From positions 1 through 64,000 of the forward strand of contig NZ_SGWI01000001.1 of assembly GCF_004519405.1 (NCBI RefSeq): a stretch of 64,000 nucleotides of DNA. Direction: 5' to 3'. The DNA comes from Pseudomonas sp. BCA17. Lineage in GTDB: Bacteria; Pseudomonadota; Gammaproteobacteria; Pseudomonadales; Pseudomonadaceae. The position numbers were made by a program, and so were the translations under genes. The notes beneath the pieces were generated by a model that did not search any database, had not been told where the DNA came from, and worked only from the letters and a program-made list of their open reading frames with translations. Shown here one piece after another: positions 53,466 through 61,755 of the stretch. The first letter of the stretch is position 1. The number at the start of each line of letters is the position of its first letter.

Positions 53466-54707
53466 TTAACCGCGTGGAGTCGCGACGGCTGCGAGCTTGG
53501 GCGCGGCTTTATCCGGCGCCACTTGCTCCAGGTTGCTGGCTTCAAGCGCTTGTCGTTGTTGTGCCAGGGCAGCGAGGGTTTCCTTGCTGGCCATCGGGAT
53601 GGTTTCCGGCGCTACCGGCGACCCCGGGCGAATGCGCTGCAGGCCCTTCACGACGATGGTGTCGTCCTTGTTCAGGCCGCTGCGCACGATGCGCAAGCCT
53701 TCGATCTTCGGCCCCAGTTCCACCGCACGATAGGCCGGCTTGTCGCCGTCCATCACCAGGACGAACTTCTTGCCAAGGTCGGTGCCCACCGCCTCGTCGT
53801 TGATCAGGACGGCGGAATAGGTGCCGCTGCCGACCAGCTTCAGGCGGGCATACAAGCCTGGGGTGTATTCGCCCTTGCTGTTATCGAACACGGCGCGACC
53901 GCGGATGGTGCCGGTAGCCGGGTTGACCTGGTTGTCGACAAAGTTCATCTGGCCCAGGTGCGGGTTGCCGGTTTCGTTGGACAGGCCCAGGTACACCGGA
54001 GTGGTTGCGCCACGACGGCCTTGGCGGGCCAGCTCGGTGTACTTGAGGTACACGCGTTCATCGGCATCGAAGTAGGCGTAGACCTTGTCGGTGGAGACCA
54101 CGCTGGTCAGCGCGGTGACATCGGCGGTTACCAGGTTGCCGGCGGTGATTTCGGCACGGCTGACGCGGCCGCTGATCGGTGCGGTCACGCGGGTGAAGCT
54201 CAGGTTCAACTTGGCCAGGTCCAACTGCGCCTGAATGCCGGCGACAGCTGCGCGGGCTTCCTGGGCGGCGGTGGTGCGCGAGTCGGCCAGTTCGGCGGAA
54301 ATCGCATTGCTCTGACGCAGGCGTTCGCCACGTTGCGCTTCATTATCGCTACGGGTGGCGGCGGCTTTGGTTTGCGCCAGTTGAGCTTCAAGGCGGCGCA
54401 CTTCAGCCTGGAACGGGCGGGGGTCGATCTGGAACAGCAAATCGCCTTTCTTCACCAAGGCACCTTCGGTGAAGGCCACCTGATCGATCTGGCCCGACAC
54501 GCGCGGGCGGATCTGCACGGTTTCCGGAGCTTCCAGGCGCCCGGTGAACTCATCCCACTCGTTGACCGGTTGTTCCAGCACCTTGGCCACGCTGATTTTT
54601 GCAGGGGGCATGGCGGCCGCTTGTTCCGGGGTTTTGCCGCATGCGCTCATCACCACTACGGCCAGAATCGCCAAGGGGAAGCGCAAATGTTTGAGTGACT
54701 GTTCCAT
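53466..54707 (-). CDS. mexE: MexE-like periplasmic adaptor (membrane fusion) lipoprotein
   Basis: A 413-residue RND adaptor. The lipobox MSAC follows LAILAVVV. The lipoyl/barrel-sandwich halves are ETVQIRPRVSGQIDQVAFTEGALVKKGDLLFQIDPRPFQAEVRRLEAQLAQTKAA and LSFTRVTAPISGRVSRAEITAGNLVTA, with the alpha-hairpin between them and the beta-barrel after. Its length agrees with P. aeruginosa MexE (about 414), which supports ATG at 54707 (MEQSLKHLRF) over earlier Met codons (54716, 54746). A perfect dyad 86-100 bp upstream is a candidate regulator site. No mexT gene is adjacent. Confidence 0.92.
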   Translation of the reverse strand: MEQSLKHLRFPLAILAVVVMSACGKTPEQAAAMPPAKISVAKVLEQPVNEWDEFTGRLEAPETVQIRPRVSGQIDQVAFTEGALVKKGDLLFQIDPRPFQAEVRRLEAQLAQTKAAATRSDNEAQRGERLRQSNAISAELADSRTTAAQEARAAVAGIQAQLDLAKLNLSFTRVTAPISGRVSRAEITAGNLVTADVTALTSVVSTDKVYAYFDADERVYLKYTELARQGRRGATTPVYLGLSNETGNPHLGQMNFVDNQVNPATGTIRGRAVFDNSKGEYTPGLYARLKLVGSGTYSAVLINDEAVGTDLGKKFVLVMDGDKPAYRAVELGPKIEGLRIVRSGLNKDDTIVVKGLQRIRPGSPVAPETIPMASKETLAALAQQRQALEASNLEQVAPDKAAPKLAAVATPRG

Positions 54708-54792
54708 GAGGTGCATCCGCCAATGTATTTGAGATGGGCGGATCATGCGCGGCGATGTGCTATGTCACGAATCGAATGAAACAAAGGTAACT

Positions 54793-54807
54793 ATCATTCG
54801 GAATGAT
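54793..54807. promoter_or_regulatory. Candidate LysR-type operator upstream of mexE
   Basis: ATCATTC and GAATGAT flank a single G, a perfect 15-bp dyad with the T-N11-A pattern of LTTR sites (T at 54794, A at 54806). It is 86-100 bp upstream of mexE, where a MexT-like activator would bind. The rest of 54708-54939 holds no gene. Confidence 0.5.
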
Positions 54808-54939
54808 ATAAACGAGAAATCAGCCCTCTAGCATGGGGGTTTCGTTAGGGAGCTATCAATAGGCGTGATGACAAAAGACTTTTGCAGCCTGCGCAATCAG
54901 TCTGCGGATGACCCACGCCTATCTGTCGCAACCCCTTCC

Positions 54940-55467
54940 TTAAAGAGCGCCCAACTGCTGCATCACCGTGAGATTGTCCTCGATGTGCCAGTTGGCGGCG
55001 ATCTTGCCACCCTCGATCTGATAGATATCGGTGGCGATGAAGTCCACCGGCTGGCCCTTGCCCTTGACCTCGCCAAAAGTGCCGGTGAAGTGACCGCGAA
55101 AATGCAGGTGCACCACCACCCGGTCACCCGCGATGATCATTTGTTCGATCGTGCAGCTCAGGTCGGGCACCGCGCCACGAAAGGCCCGGGACGCCAGCAG
55201 CGGACCCTCAGGCCCTTGTTTGCGCCCCGGCGGCGGGGTTTTATCGATGAAGTGTTCGGCCAACGCTTCGCGGGCCAGGGTTTCATCGCCGGTATGCCAG
55301 AACGTGTCGTAGCGCCGGGCAACGTTTTCCATGGCCTCGCGTTGGCTCGTTGTGAGGCTCTTGTCGACCACGAGGGTCTCCGGTCTCACTAATTCAGTGT
55401 TTGCAGCGATGGCGGCGCCCGACAGGGCCAAGCCTAAAGCCATGGCCATGATTCGATAGTGTTTCAT
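54940..55467 (-). CDS. Exported SnoaL-like (NTF2 fold) protein
   Basis: A 175-residue protein with a signal peptide (MKHYRIMAMALGLALSGAAIAA). The SnoaL/ester-cyclase-type domain follows: RRYDTFWHTGDETLAREALAEHFIDKTPPPGRKQGPEGPLLASRAFRGAVPDLSCTIEQMIIAGDRVVVHLHFRGHFTGTF and FIATDIYQIEGGKIAANWHIEDNLTVMQQLG. The catalytic role is unknown. It is 36 bp downstream of the Tat-exported deacetylase-fold protein, so the two probably work together in the periplasm. Confidence 0.82.
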   Translation of the reverse strand: MKHYRIMAMALGLALSGAAIAANTELVRPETLVVDKSLTTSQREAMENVARRYDTFWHTGDETLAREALAEHFIDKTPPPGRKQGPEGPLLASRAFRGAVPDLSCTIEQMIIAGDRVVVHLHFRGHFTGTFGEVKGKGQPVDFIATDIYQIEGGKIAANWHIEDNLTVMQQLGAL

Positions 55468-55503
55468 TGAGCAGTTTCCTTGAGTGGAAGAGGGCGTGAC
55501 GCT

Positions 55504-56550
55504 TCAAATCGTCTCGGTTTCCCGCAGGCTGAGCGGACTCTTGAGGGTGTATTGCGCGATTGCGTCCTTGCGCATGAAGGCCACGCCCGGGTGACTGTTG
55601 GCGTACCGCAGGAACTCATCCCAGACTCTGACCATCTGTGGCGTGCCGCTGATACGGTCGTGGGCACTGATGGACATCATCCGGCGCCGACTGCCGGCCT
55701 CTGCGTACAGTTGGTCGAACTCCAGCTTCACCTGTTCGAGGAACTGGGACGGTGAGTAGTTGCGCCCCTCAATCAGCACGATGTCGTTGTTGCGCAAGGT
55801 GTACGGCACAACGACGAAGTCCTTGCCGTTGACCTTCTCGATAAAGGGTTCATCCCGGCTCACGTCATCGATGTGATAGACGTAACCCAGCTCTTGCAGG
55901 AGCGACAGGGTATTGGGGCCACGACGCAACCAATTGCAGTTGTAGCCGGTGACCGGCTGGCCGGTCACGTCTTGCAGCATGCTGCTGGCCTGGCGCAGGA
56001 ACGTGCGTTCTTCATTGCGGCTCATGGCAAATTGCGAACTCCAGTGAGGCCCGTGACCTGAGGCTTCATGACCGCGTGCGACGATCTCGCGGGCCAGCGC
56101 GGGGTTGCGCTTTGCGGCATCGCCGATCATGTGACAAGTGACCTTCACACCGTGCCGGTCCCACAGGTCAAGCATCCGCGGTATGCCTTCGCGGTAGCCG
56201 TAGGCAAACCAGGCAGTGGTGGCCAGGTCCGCCGGAACGCTGTCGGGAAGGTCCACTTTCGGGAATGGGCTGTCAGTGCCTTTGAGCGGCTGGCCACCGG
56301 CTTCGAACTGCATCGAGATCGACACCACCAGCCGCGTGTCGTTTGGCCAGAAACGTCCGTTCGCCGGGCTTTGGGTTGGCGCAGGTGACGGGGTCGCCGC
56401 CGCCTTCGCGCGGGTCGGGTTGAGTAATGCACCCGCGGCCAGTACGGCCGCGCCTGCACCGGCTTGGGCCAGGAACGTGCGCCGCTGGGGATTGGCCGGC
56501 GCAGGCTCGCGCGTTGCAAGCGGGTCGCAAGGGGTATCGATGTTGGCCAT
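55504..56550 (-). CDS. Tat-exported polysaccharide deacetylase-fold protein (PuuE/allantoinase-like branch)
   Basis: A 348-residue protein. ATG at 56550 gives a twin-arginine signal (QRRTFLAQAGAGAAVLAAGALLNPTRAKAAA). The NodB-like barrel shows VVSISMQFEAGGQP where classical deacetylases have a D-D metal motif, then GVKVTCHMIGDAAKRNPALAREIVARGHEASGHGPHW and RRMMSISAHDRISGTPQMV. The loss of the DD pair resembles the metal-poor PuuE/allantoinase branch, so the reaction may be amide or ring hydrolysis and not deacetylation. Divergent LysR and downstream SnoaL-like gene. Confidence 0.82.
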   Translation of the reverse strand: MANIDTPCDPLATREPAPANPQRRTFLAQAGAGAAVLAAGALLNPTRAKAAATPSPAPTQSPANGRFWPNDTRLVVSISMQFEAGGQPLKGTDSPFPKVDLPDSVPADLATTAWFAYGYREGIPRMLDLWDRHGVKVTCHMIGDAAKRNPALAREIVARGHEASGHGPHWSSQFAMSRNEERTFLRQASSMLQDVTGQPVTGYNCNWLRRGPNTLSLLQELGYVYHIDDVSRDEPFIEKVNGKDFVVVPYTLRNNDIVLIEGRNYSPSQFLEQVKLEFDQLYAEAGSRRRMMSISAHDRISGTPQMVRVWDEFLRYANSHPGVAFMRKDAIAQYTLKSPLSLRETETI

Positions 56551-56677
56551 CTCACATTGAATGATGGGCACTGTTGGGTCACTGCAAGGCATCAGTCTCA
56601 CTCCACGCCGTAAAGGATGGATGCAACCCTAAGTCTTTAGGTTTATTTTGATAATCGAGCAAAAATCAAAAACCATC

Positions 56678-56692
56678 TTCGGAAATACCGAA
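56678..56692. promoter_or_regulatory. Dyad immediately before the lysR start
   Basis: TTCGG (56678-56682) and CCGAA (56688-56692) are perfect inverted repeats around AAATA, ending 2 bp before the lysR ATG at 56695. No Shine-Dalgarno is visible between it and the ATG. It may be an autoregulatory operator in the divergent region. Confidence 0.4.
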
Positions 56693-56694
56693 CA

Positions 56695-57603
56695 ATGCTG
56701 CTAAAGAACCTTGAACTGTTTTTGCTAATCGTCGAGAAAGGCGGGTTATCGGCGGCCGGCAGGGAGCTGGGGCTTTCGCCCGCGTCGGTCTCCGAGCGAC
56801 TGGCCCAGTTGGAAGGGTTCTACGGTGCCAGCCTGCTGAACCGCACCACACGGGCGATCAACCTGACCGACGAAGGCCGCCTGCTGGTAGAGGGCGCCCG
56901 CCGCTTGCTGGCGGAAGCCGATGAATTGCACAGCAGTATTCGCCTGGGTACGCACAGGATCTGCGGGCCGATCCGCCTCAGCGCCCCTGAAGACCTCGGA
57001 CGCCAACTCATTGAGCCGATCCTGGCGCAGTTCATGGAAGAGCACCCGGACGTCAGCATCGATCTCAACCTCAGCGACGGCTACGTCGACCCCGTCAGCC
57101 AGGGCATCGATTTTGCCGTGCGTTACGGGGCGCTGGCCGACAGCCGCCTGCATGCCAGACCGATGGGGGAGAACCGCCGTGTCCTGTGTGCCTCGCCGGG
57201 TTATCTGGAGCTGAACGGCACGCCGCTGCACCCCGAAGACCTGACTCGGCACGAATGCCTGGTGATGCGCTTTGGTATCAATATTTCGCGCGAATGGACC
57301 TTCAAGCGTCACGGGCACACCCATCGGATCATGGTGCACGGCCGCAGAGTGGCAAACGACGGCGCGTTGGTGCGGCAATGGTGCCTGGCCGGTCACGGCA
57401 TCTGCCTGAAATCGATATGGGACGTCAGCGCCGACCTCAACGCGGGGCGATTGGTTGAACTGCTCGAGGACTACGACTTGGGCAGTACCGCGCTGAACAT
57501 CGTCTATCCGCCCACAAGGGTCCAGCCCCGGCGGGTGCGGATGTTGATCGAGCGGATTGTGGCGCAGTTGTCCAGCGCCGATGCAACGTCCGTTTCAGGC
57601 TGA
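56695..57603 (+). CDS. LysR-family transcriptional regulator
   Basis: A 302-residue LTTR. The N-terminal HTH (about 1-60) is KNLELFLLIVEKGGLSAAGRELGLSPASVSERLAQLEGFYGASLLNRTTRAINLTDEGRLLVEGARRLL. The CrgA/AaeR-type effector domain carries IRLSAPEDLGRQLIEPILAQFMEEHPDVSIDLNLSDGYVDPVSQGIDFAVRYG. Divergent from the Tat-exported deacetylase-fold gene with 144 bp between them, so it very probably regulates that two-gene operon. The inducer is unknown. Confidence 0.9.
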   Translation: MLLKNLELFLLIVEKGGLSAAGRELGLSPASVSERLAQLEGFYGASLLNRTTRAINLTDEGRLLVEGARRLLAEADELHSSIRLGTHRICGPIRLSAPEDLGRQLIEPILAQFMEEHPDVSIDLNLSDGYVDPVSQGIDFAVRYGALADSRLHARPMGENRRVLCASPGYLELNGTPLHPEDLTRHECLVMRFGINISREWTFKRHGHTHRIMVHGRRVANDGALVRQWCLAGHGICLKSIWDVSADLNAGRLVELLEDYDLGSTALNIVYPPTRVQPRRVRMLIERIVAQLSSADATSVSG

Positions 57604-57656
57604 CAGCGAACGCTGGAGGGCAGGGCGGGCATGCCGCCAGGCCGTGCCTCCGCTGT

Positions 57657-58184
57657 TTATTCGTACCGGCTGAGTGTTTCAGCCCGAACGTAGGTACCCA
57701 ACACGAGATCCCACAGCGGTGACGATACCCCGAAGTTCTTTTCGACACCCTGGCGATGGTGCAGATCGTGATTGGCCACCAGCCCTGGAATAAAGCGGTA
57801 AGCCCAATGCTCGGGGCGGTGCATCACGTAGTGCACCGAGATGTAAAAGAAGTATCCGCTCACGGCCCCCACAAAAACCGAGGTCAGGCCGGTGAACCAG
57901 GCCAGTAGCAACAGCGCGGCAAACGTCGAGCTGGTTTTCCAGCTGGACACGCCGATGTAGGCGAGTACGTCGACATGGTGGGTCCAGTGCTCGCGGCGGT
58001 ACAACGAATGGAACAGGAAGCGGTGCGCCGAGTACTCCACGAGCGTCCATGCCAACAGGCCCGCGAGTGCCAGGCCGACGTCAAGCGGCGCGAGGTAGAG
58101 GGCGAGGAGAACGAAGAGGGGAACGGTAAAGAAATCGAGGTAGTAAGCGACGGACGACATCAGCCATTTATTGGAAGCAGCCAT
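57657..58184 (-). CDS. Sterol desaturase/fatty acid hydroxylase superfamily membrane enzyme
   Basis: A 175-residue integral membrane di-iron enzyme with clustered His boxes: HRFLFHSLYRREHWTHH, HYVMHRPEHW and HDLHHRQGVEKNFGVSSPLWDLVLGTY. ATG at 58184 follows AGGGAT. A TTG at 58253 gives a longer form without ribosome binding site. It lies about 100 bp downstream of the ABC ATPase on the same strand and may belong to the same transcript. It could hydroxylate a lipid or a natural product, but a link to the importer is only positional. Confidence 0.83.
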   Translation of the reverse strand: MAASNKWLMSSVAYYLDFFTVPLFVLLALYLAPLDVGLALAGLLAWTLVEYSAHRFLFHSLYRREHWTHHVDVLAYIGVSSWKTSSTFAALLLLAWFTGLTSVFVGAVSGYFFYISVHYVMHRPEHWAYRFIPGLVANHDLHHRQGVEKNFGVSSPLWDLVLGTYVRAETLSRYE

Positions 58185-58282
58185 GTGCAGAATATCCCTG
58201 TAGTGCCCGATGGTCGGGGGCGCGATTCTCGGGTATCGCGCCGTCGCCGACAACTGTTTCGCGTGGCACTGCGACGCAGGTC

Positions 58283-59905
58283 TCAGGCTGCGGTGGCCGT
58301 GACCTGCCGACCGGGGATGGCGGCAATCAACTCCCGCGTGTAATCGCTGGCCGGCTGAGTGAATATCCGCTCCACCGAACCCTGTTCAACCACCCGGCCA
58401 TTGCGCAACACCAGCACCTCATGAGCGAAGTTGGCCACCACCGACAGGTCGTGGGACACCAGCACATAGGCAACGCCTATCTCGCGTTGCAGTTCTTCCA
58501 GCAGATCAAGAATGTGCGCCTGCACCGAGACATCGAGGGCACTGACCGGCTCGTCCAGCAGCAACACGTCGGGTTTCAACGCCAGGGCCCGGGCTATGGC
58601 GACGCGCTGGCATTGGCCGCCGGACAGTTCGCGGGGCAGGCGATCCAGGTAGCTGACCGGCAGGTGTACGCGCGCTATCAACTCCCGCGCCGCCTGTTCG
58701 AGGGCCTGGCCCTTGAGCAGACCGAATGACACCAGCGGCTCGACAATGCTCTCGAACACTGTGAAGCGCGGGTCGAGGGCGGCAAACGGGTTCTGTTGCA
58801 CCAGCTGCAGGCGTTGGCGCAGCGGACGGAAGTCGCGCCAGCTCAGGTCGGTAACGTCCTGTTGTTCGAACCAGACCCGACCCTGTGTCGGTTTTTCCAG
58901 GCCCAGCGCAATGCGCAGCGCGGTGCTCTTGCCCGAGCCGGATTCGCCGACGATGGCCAACGTCTGGCCGGAATAAACCTGCAGGTTAAGACCTTCAAGG
59001 GCTACGAACGTCGAGTCCTCGCCCTTGACCTTGGGCAGCGCAAACGTCTTGCCCACGTTTTGCAAGCTCAGGATCGGGGGCTGCGCGGGATCTATGCGGG
59101 CCAAGGGCGCGCGCCGCCTGGCGAACGCGGGGGCTGCGGCAATCAACGCACGGGTGTAATCGTGTTGAGGCGCACCGAGGATCTGGTGTGGCGGCCCCTG
59201 CTCGACGAGTTCGCCTTGTTGCATCACCAGGATCCGATCGGCACGGTCGGCGGCCACGCCCAGGTCATGGGTGATGATCAGCAGCGAAATCCCGCGCTCG
59301 CTGACCAGGTACTGCAAGTGGTCGAGGATCTTGCGCTGTACCGTGACGTCCAGGGCGCTGGTGGGCTCGTCGGCGATGATCAACCGCGGGTTGCCGGCCA
59401 GGGCAATGGCGATCAGCACGCGTTGGCGCATGCCGCCGGAAAGTTCATGGGGATACTGGCGTGCGCGCAGCACGGGTTTGTCGATGCCCACCTGTTGCAG
59501 CAGCGCGACAATGTCGGCGTCCACTGCGGGGTAGCGTTTGCCCTTGGCCAGGATCAGTGCCTCGGCAATCTGCTGGCCGATGCGCAGTGTCGGGTTGAGG
59601 CTGACCATCGGGTCCTGGGGCACCAGGCCGACCGTACGGCCGCGCAGGCTGCGCTTCTGGCGCTCATTGGCGTGAGTCAGGTCGTTGCCGTCCACCCATA
59701 ATTGTCGGGCGTTGATCTGTGCGTTGTCCGGCAGCAGGCCGAGGATCGCATTGGCCAGGGTCGACTTGCCCGAGCCGGACTCGCCGACAATCGCCACCGT
59801 TTCGCCTTGGGCGATGGCGAATGACAGCGTGCGCACCGCTTGATTGACGTGCTCGCCGGAGCGGTAGCTGACGCTGAGTTGGCGAACATCCACTAGAGCG
59901 CTCAT
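58283..59905 (-). CDS. Peptide/nickel-type ABC importer ATPase, fused DppD-DppF form
   Basis: A 540-residue protein with two complete ATPase domains. The first has Walker A GESGSGKST at about 40-48, signature LSGGMRQRV and Walker B LIIADEPTSALD. The second has Walker A GESGSGKST, signature LSGGQCQRV and Walker B VLLLDEPVSALD. Each is followed by an oligopeptide-type C-terminal motif. The tandem arrangement resembles GsiA and YejF-like fused importers. The start at 59905 is fixed by an ATGA overlap with the permease stop. The open frame continuing to 60745 is a shadow inside the permease. Confidence 0.92.
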   Translation of the reverse strand: MSALVDVRQLSVSYRSGEHVNQAVRTLSFAIAQGETVAIVGESGSGKSTLANAILGLLPDNAQINARQLWVDGNDLTHANERQKRSLRGRTVGLVPQDPMVSLNPTLRIGQQIAEALILAKGKRYPAVDADIVALLQQVGIDKPVLRARQYPHELSGGMRQRVLIAIALAGNPRLIIADEPTSALDVTVQRKILDHLQYLVSERGISLLIITHDLGVAADRADRILVMQQGELVEQGPPHQILGAPQHDYTRALIAAAPAFARRRAPLARIDPAQPPILSLQNVGKTFALPKVKGEDSTFVALEGLNLQVYSGQTLAIVGESGSGKSTALRIALGLEKPTQGRVWFEQQDVTDLSWRDFRPLRQRLQLVQQNPFAALDPRFTVFESIVEPLVSFGLLKGQALEQAARELIARVHLPVSYLDRLPRELSGGQCQRVAIARALALKPDVLLLDEPVSALDVSVQAHILDLLEELQREIGVAYVLVSHDLSVVANFAHEVLVLRNGRVVEQGSVERIFTQPASDYTRELIAAIPGRQVTATAA

Positions 59906-60801
59906 CGCTGGATCTCCTCGAAGGTGCGGGCAATATGGTTGAGGCTGAACACCACGGCGACCAGGAACAACCCGGGCAGCAGTGACACCCACGGGGCGGT
60001 GATCAGAAAGTGCCGACCGTTGGCGATCAAGGTGCCCCATTCCGCCGCCGGTGGCGCGGCGCCGAAACCGAGAAAGCTCAGGCCGGCCGTGGCCAGGATG
60101 GCCGCGCCAAAGTCCAGGGTCGCCAGCACTGCCACCGGCCCCCAGGCGTTGGGCAGGATATGCCGCAGCAAGGTCCGCCCCCAGCTGGCGCCGCCCAGGC
60201 GTGCGGCTTCGACGTAGGGCAAGGTCTTGACCCGCAGCACTTCGGCGCGGGTGGTGCGGGCGAAGCCGGGGATGATCCCGACCCCTACCGCGATGGCGAC
60301 CGGTACGGTGCCGAAGCCGATCGCGGTGACGATGGCCAGCGCCAGTAACAGGCCGGGCAACGCCAGCAGTACATCGACGATGCGCATGATCAGCGCATCG
60401 ATGCGCCCGCCGGCAAAGCCCGACAGAATGCCCAGCCCCAACCCGCCCAGCAGCGCGATCCCCACCGCCAGGGAAGCCGCCAGCACTGACAAGCGGGCGC
60501 CGTACACCACGCGGGTGAACAAATCGCGGCCCAGTTCGTCGGTGCCGAACCAGTGGGTCAGGTTGGGCGCGCGAAGCTTGTCGACTGGCGCAGTCGCGTA
60601 GGGATCGAAGCTGCTGAGCCCATGCGGCAACACCGCCGCGATCAATGCAAACATCAGCACCAGCAACGCCAGGCTGAACCCCGGACGGCGCAACAGCCGC
60701 AGCACCCGCGTCGTTGTGCGTTGCAAGCGGCTGCGACGTCGCCACAGGTTAGGGCTGGCCGGTGCAGCTTTACCGCCCAGGTTCTGTTCAAGCATGGTCA
60801 T
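59902..60801 (-). CDS. ABC importer permease, DppC/NikC type
   Basis: A 299-residue inner-membrane permease. The basic N-terminus RRRSRLQRTTTRVLRLLRRPGF precedes TM1 and the OppC-like DPYATAPVDKLRAPNLTHWFGTDELGRDLFTRVVYGARLSV block. The EAA loop VEAARLGGASWGRTLLRHILPNAWGPV contacts the ATPases. It lies 3 bp after the DppB-type permease and overlaps the ATPase by ATGA. Substrate specificity is set by the lipoprotein encoded upstream. Confidence 0.93.
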   Translation of the reverse strand: MTMLEQNLGGKAAPASPNLWRRRSRLQRTTTRVLRLLRRPGFSLALLVLMFALIAAVLPHGLSSFDPYATAPVDKLRAPNLTHWFGTDELGRDLFTRVVYGARLSVLAASLAVGIALLGGLGLGILSGFAGGRIDALIMRIVDVLLALPGLLLALAIVTAIGFGTVPVAIAVGVGIIPGFARTTRAEVLRVKTLPYVEAARLGGASWGRTLLRHILPNAWGPVAVLATLDFGAAILATAGLSFLGFGAAPPAAEWGTLIANGRHFLITAPWVSLLPGLFLVAVVFSLNHIARTFEEIQR

Positions 60802-60804
60802 GGT

Positions 60805-61755
60805 CTAGGACACCTTTGGCGTGTGGGAAATACGCGGGTCGAGCCAGGGATAGAGCAGGTCCACCAACAGGTTCACCAGCACAAATGCGGCCGCCGACAC
60901 GGCGACAATCGCCAGCACCACGGGAATGTCTTGTCGCAGCACGGCTTCCTGGGCCAGGCGACCGATGCCGGAGCGGGCAAAAATGGTTTCCACCAGCACC
61001 GCGCCCGATACCGTATTGCCCACCTGCAAGCCGATCAGGGTCAGGATCGGCAGCGCTGCATTCTTGAACCCATGACGTGCCTGCACCTGGCCCCGGCTCA
61101 AGCCCTTGGCATAGGCGGTAGCGATGTAGCGCTCTTGCCACACGCCCTGGAAGCTGCGTTGCAACACCTGGGCATACACCGCTGCACTCGGAATCGCCAG
61201 GGTGATTGCCGGCAACACCAGGCTCTCAATGCCCCGACTGCCGGTGGCGGGAAACCAGCCCAGGCCGAAGGCAAACACTTGGATCAGCAACAGGCCCATC
61301 CAGAACACTGGCACTGAAAACCCCAGGGACGGCAGGCGGGTCAGGACTTTTTTCAACGGTTGCCAGCGAATGTATGCCGTCAGGTAGGCCAGGCCGATGC
61401 CGCCGAGTAACGACAGCACGATGGCGAATCCGGCGAGGGACAACGTCTGTGGCAAGCGCTCGGCGAGCAATTCGGCGACCGGACGATTGAGCGAAAGCGA
61501 TTGCCCGAAGTCACCGCGCAGTGCACCCAGCAGCAGGTCGAAATACTGCTCGAACACGCCTTTATCCAGGCCGTAATACGTCCGCGCCTTGGCCAGGTCC
61601 GCCGCCGACAGCGAATCGGCCTCCATGCCCGCGGCGCTGAGCATGATCGACAACGTATCGCCGGGCAGCAGATACAGGATGAAGTAAGTGACGCTATAGG
61701 CACCCCACAGCACCAGCAACGCCTGGCCGACACGGCCGATCAGGTAGCGGCTCAT
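60805..61755 (-). CDS. ABC importer permease, DppB/NikB type
   Basis: A 316-residue inner-membrane permease with the typical MSRYLIGRVGQALLVLWGAYSVTYFILYLLPGD N-terminus, a periplasmic loop with GLDKGVFEQYFDLLLGALRGDFGQSL and the EAA loop IATAYAKGLSRGQVQARHGFKNAALPILTLIGLQVG. It starts in an ATGA overlap with the substrate-binding protein stop and is followed after 3 bp by the DppC-type gene. The genes are tightly coupled in order binding protein, B, C, fused ATPase. Confidence 0.93.
   Translation of the reverse strand: MSRYLIGRVGQALLVLWGAYSVTYFILYLLPGDTLSIMLSAAGMEADSLSAADLAKARTYYGLDKGVFEQYFDLLLGALRGDFGQSLSLNRPVAELLAERLPQTLSLAGFAIVLSLLGGIGLAYLTAYIRWQPLKKVLTRLPSLGFSVPVFWMGLLLIQVFAFGLGWFPATGSRGIESLVLPAITLAIPSAAVYAQVLQRSFQGVWQERYIATAYAKGLSRGQVQARHGFKNAALPILTLIGLQVGNTVSGAVLVETIFARSGIGRLAQEAVLRQDIPVVLAIVAVSAAAFVLVNLLVDLLYPWLDPRISHTPKVS

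Noticed and set aside
50274-54698. Very long + strand frames (697 and 760 codons) opposite mexF/mexE
   Set aside because: They are antisense to strongly conserved RND genes and have shadow-type composition.
59906-60745. N-terminal extension of the fused ABC ATPase frame
   Set aside because: The extension lies inside the permease gene in another frame. The ATGA overlap at 59902-59905 fixes the real start.
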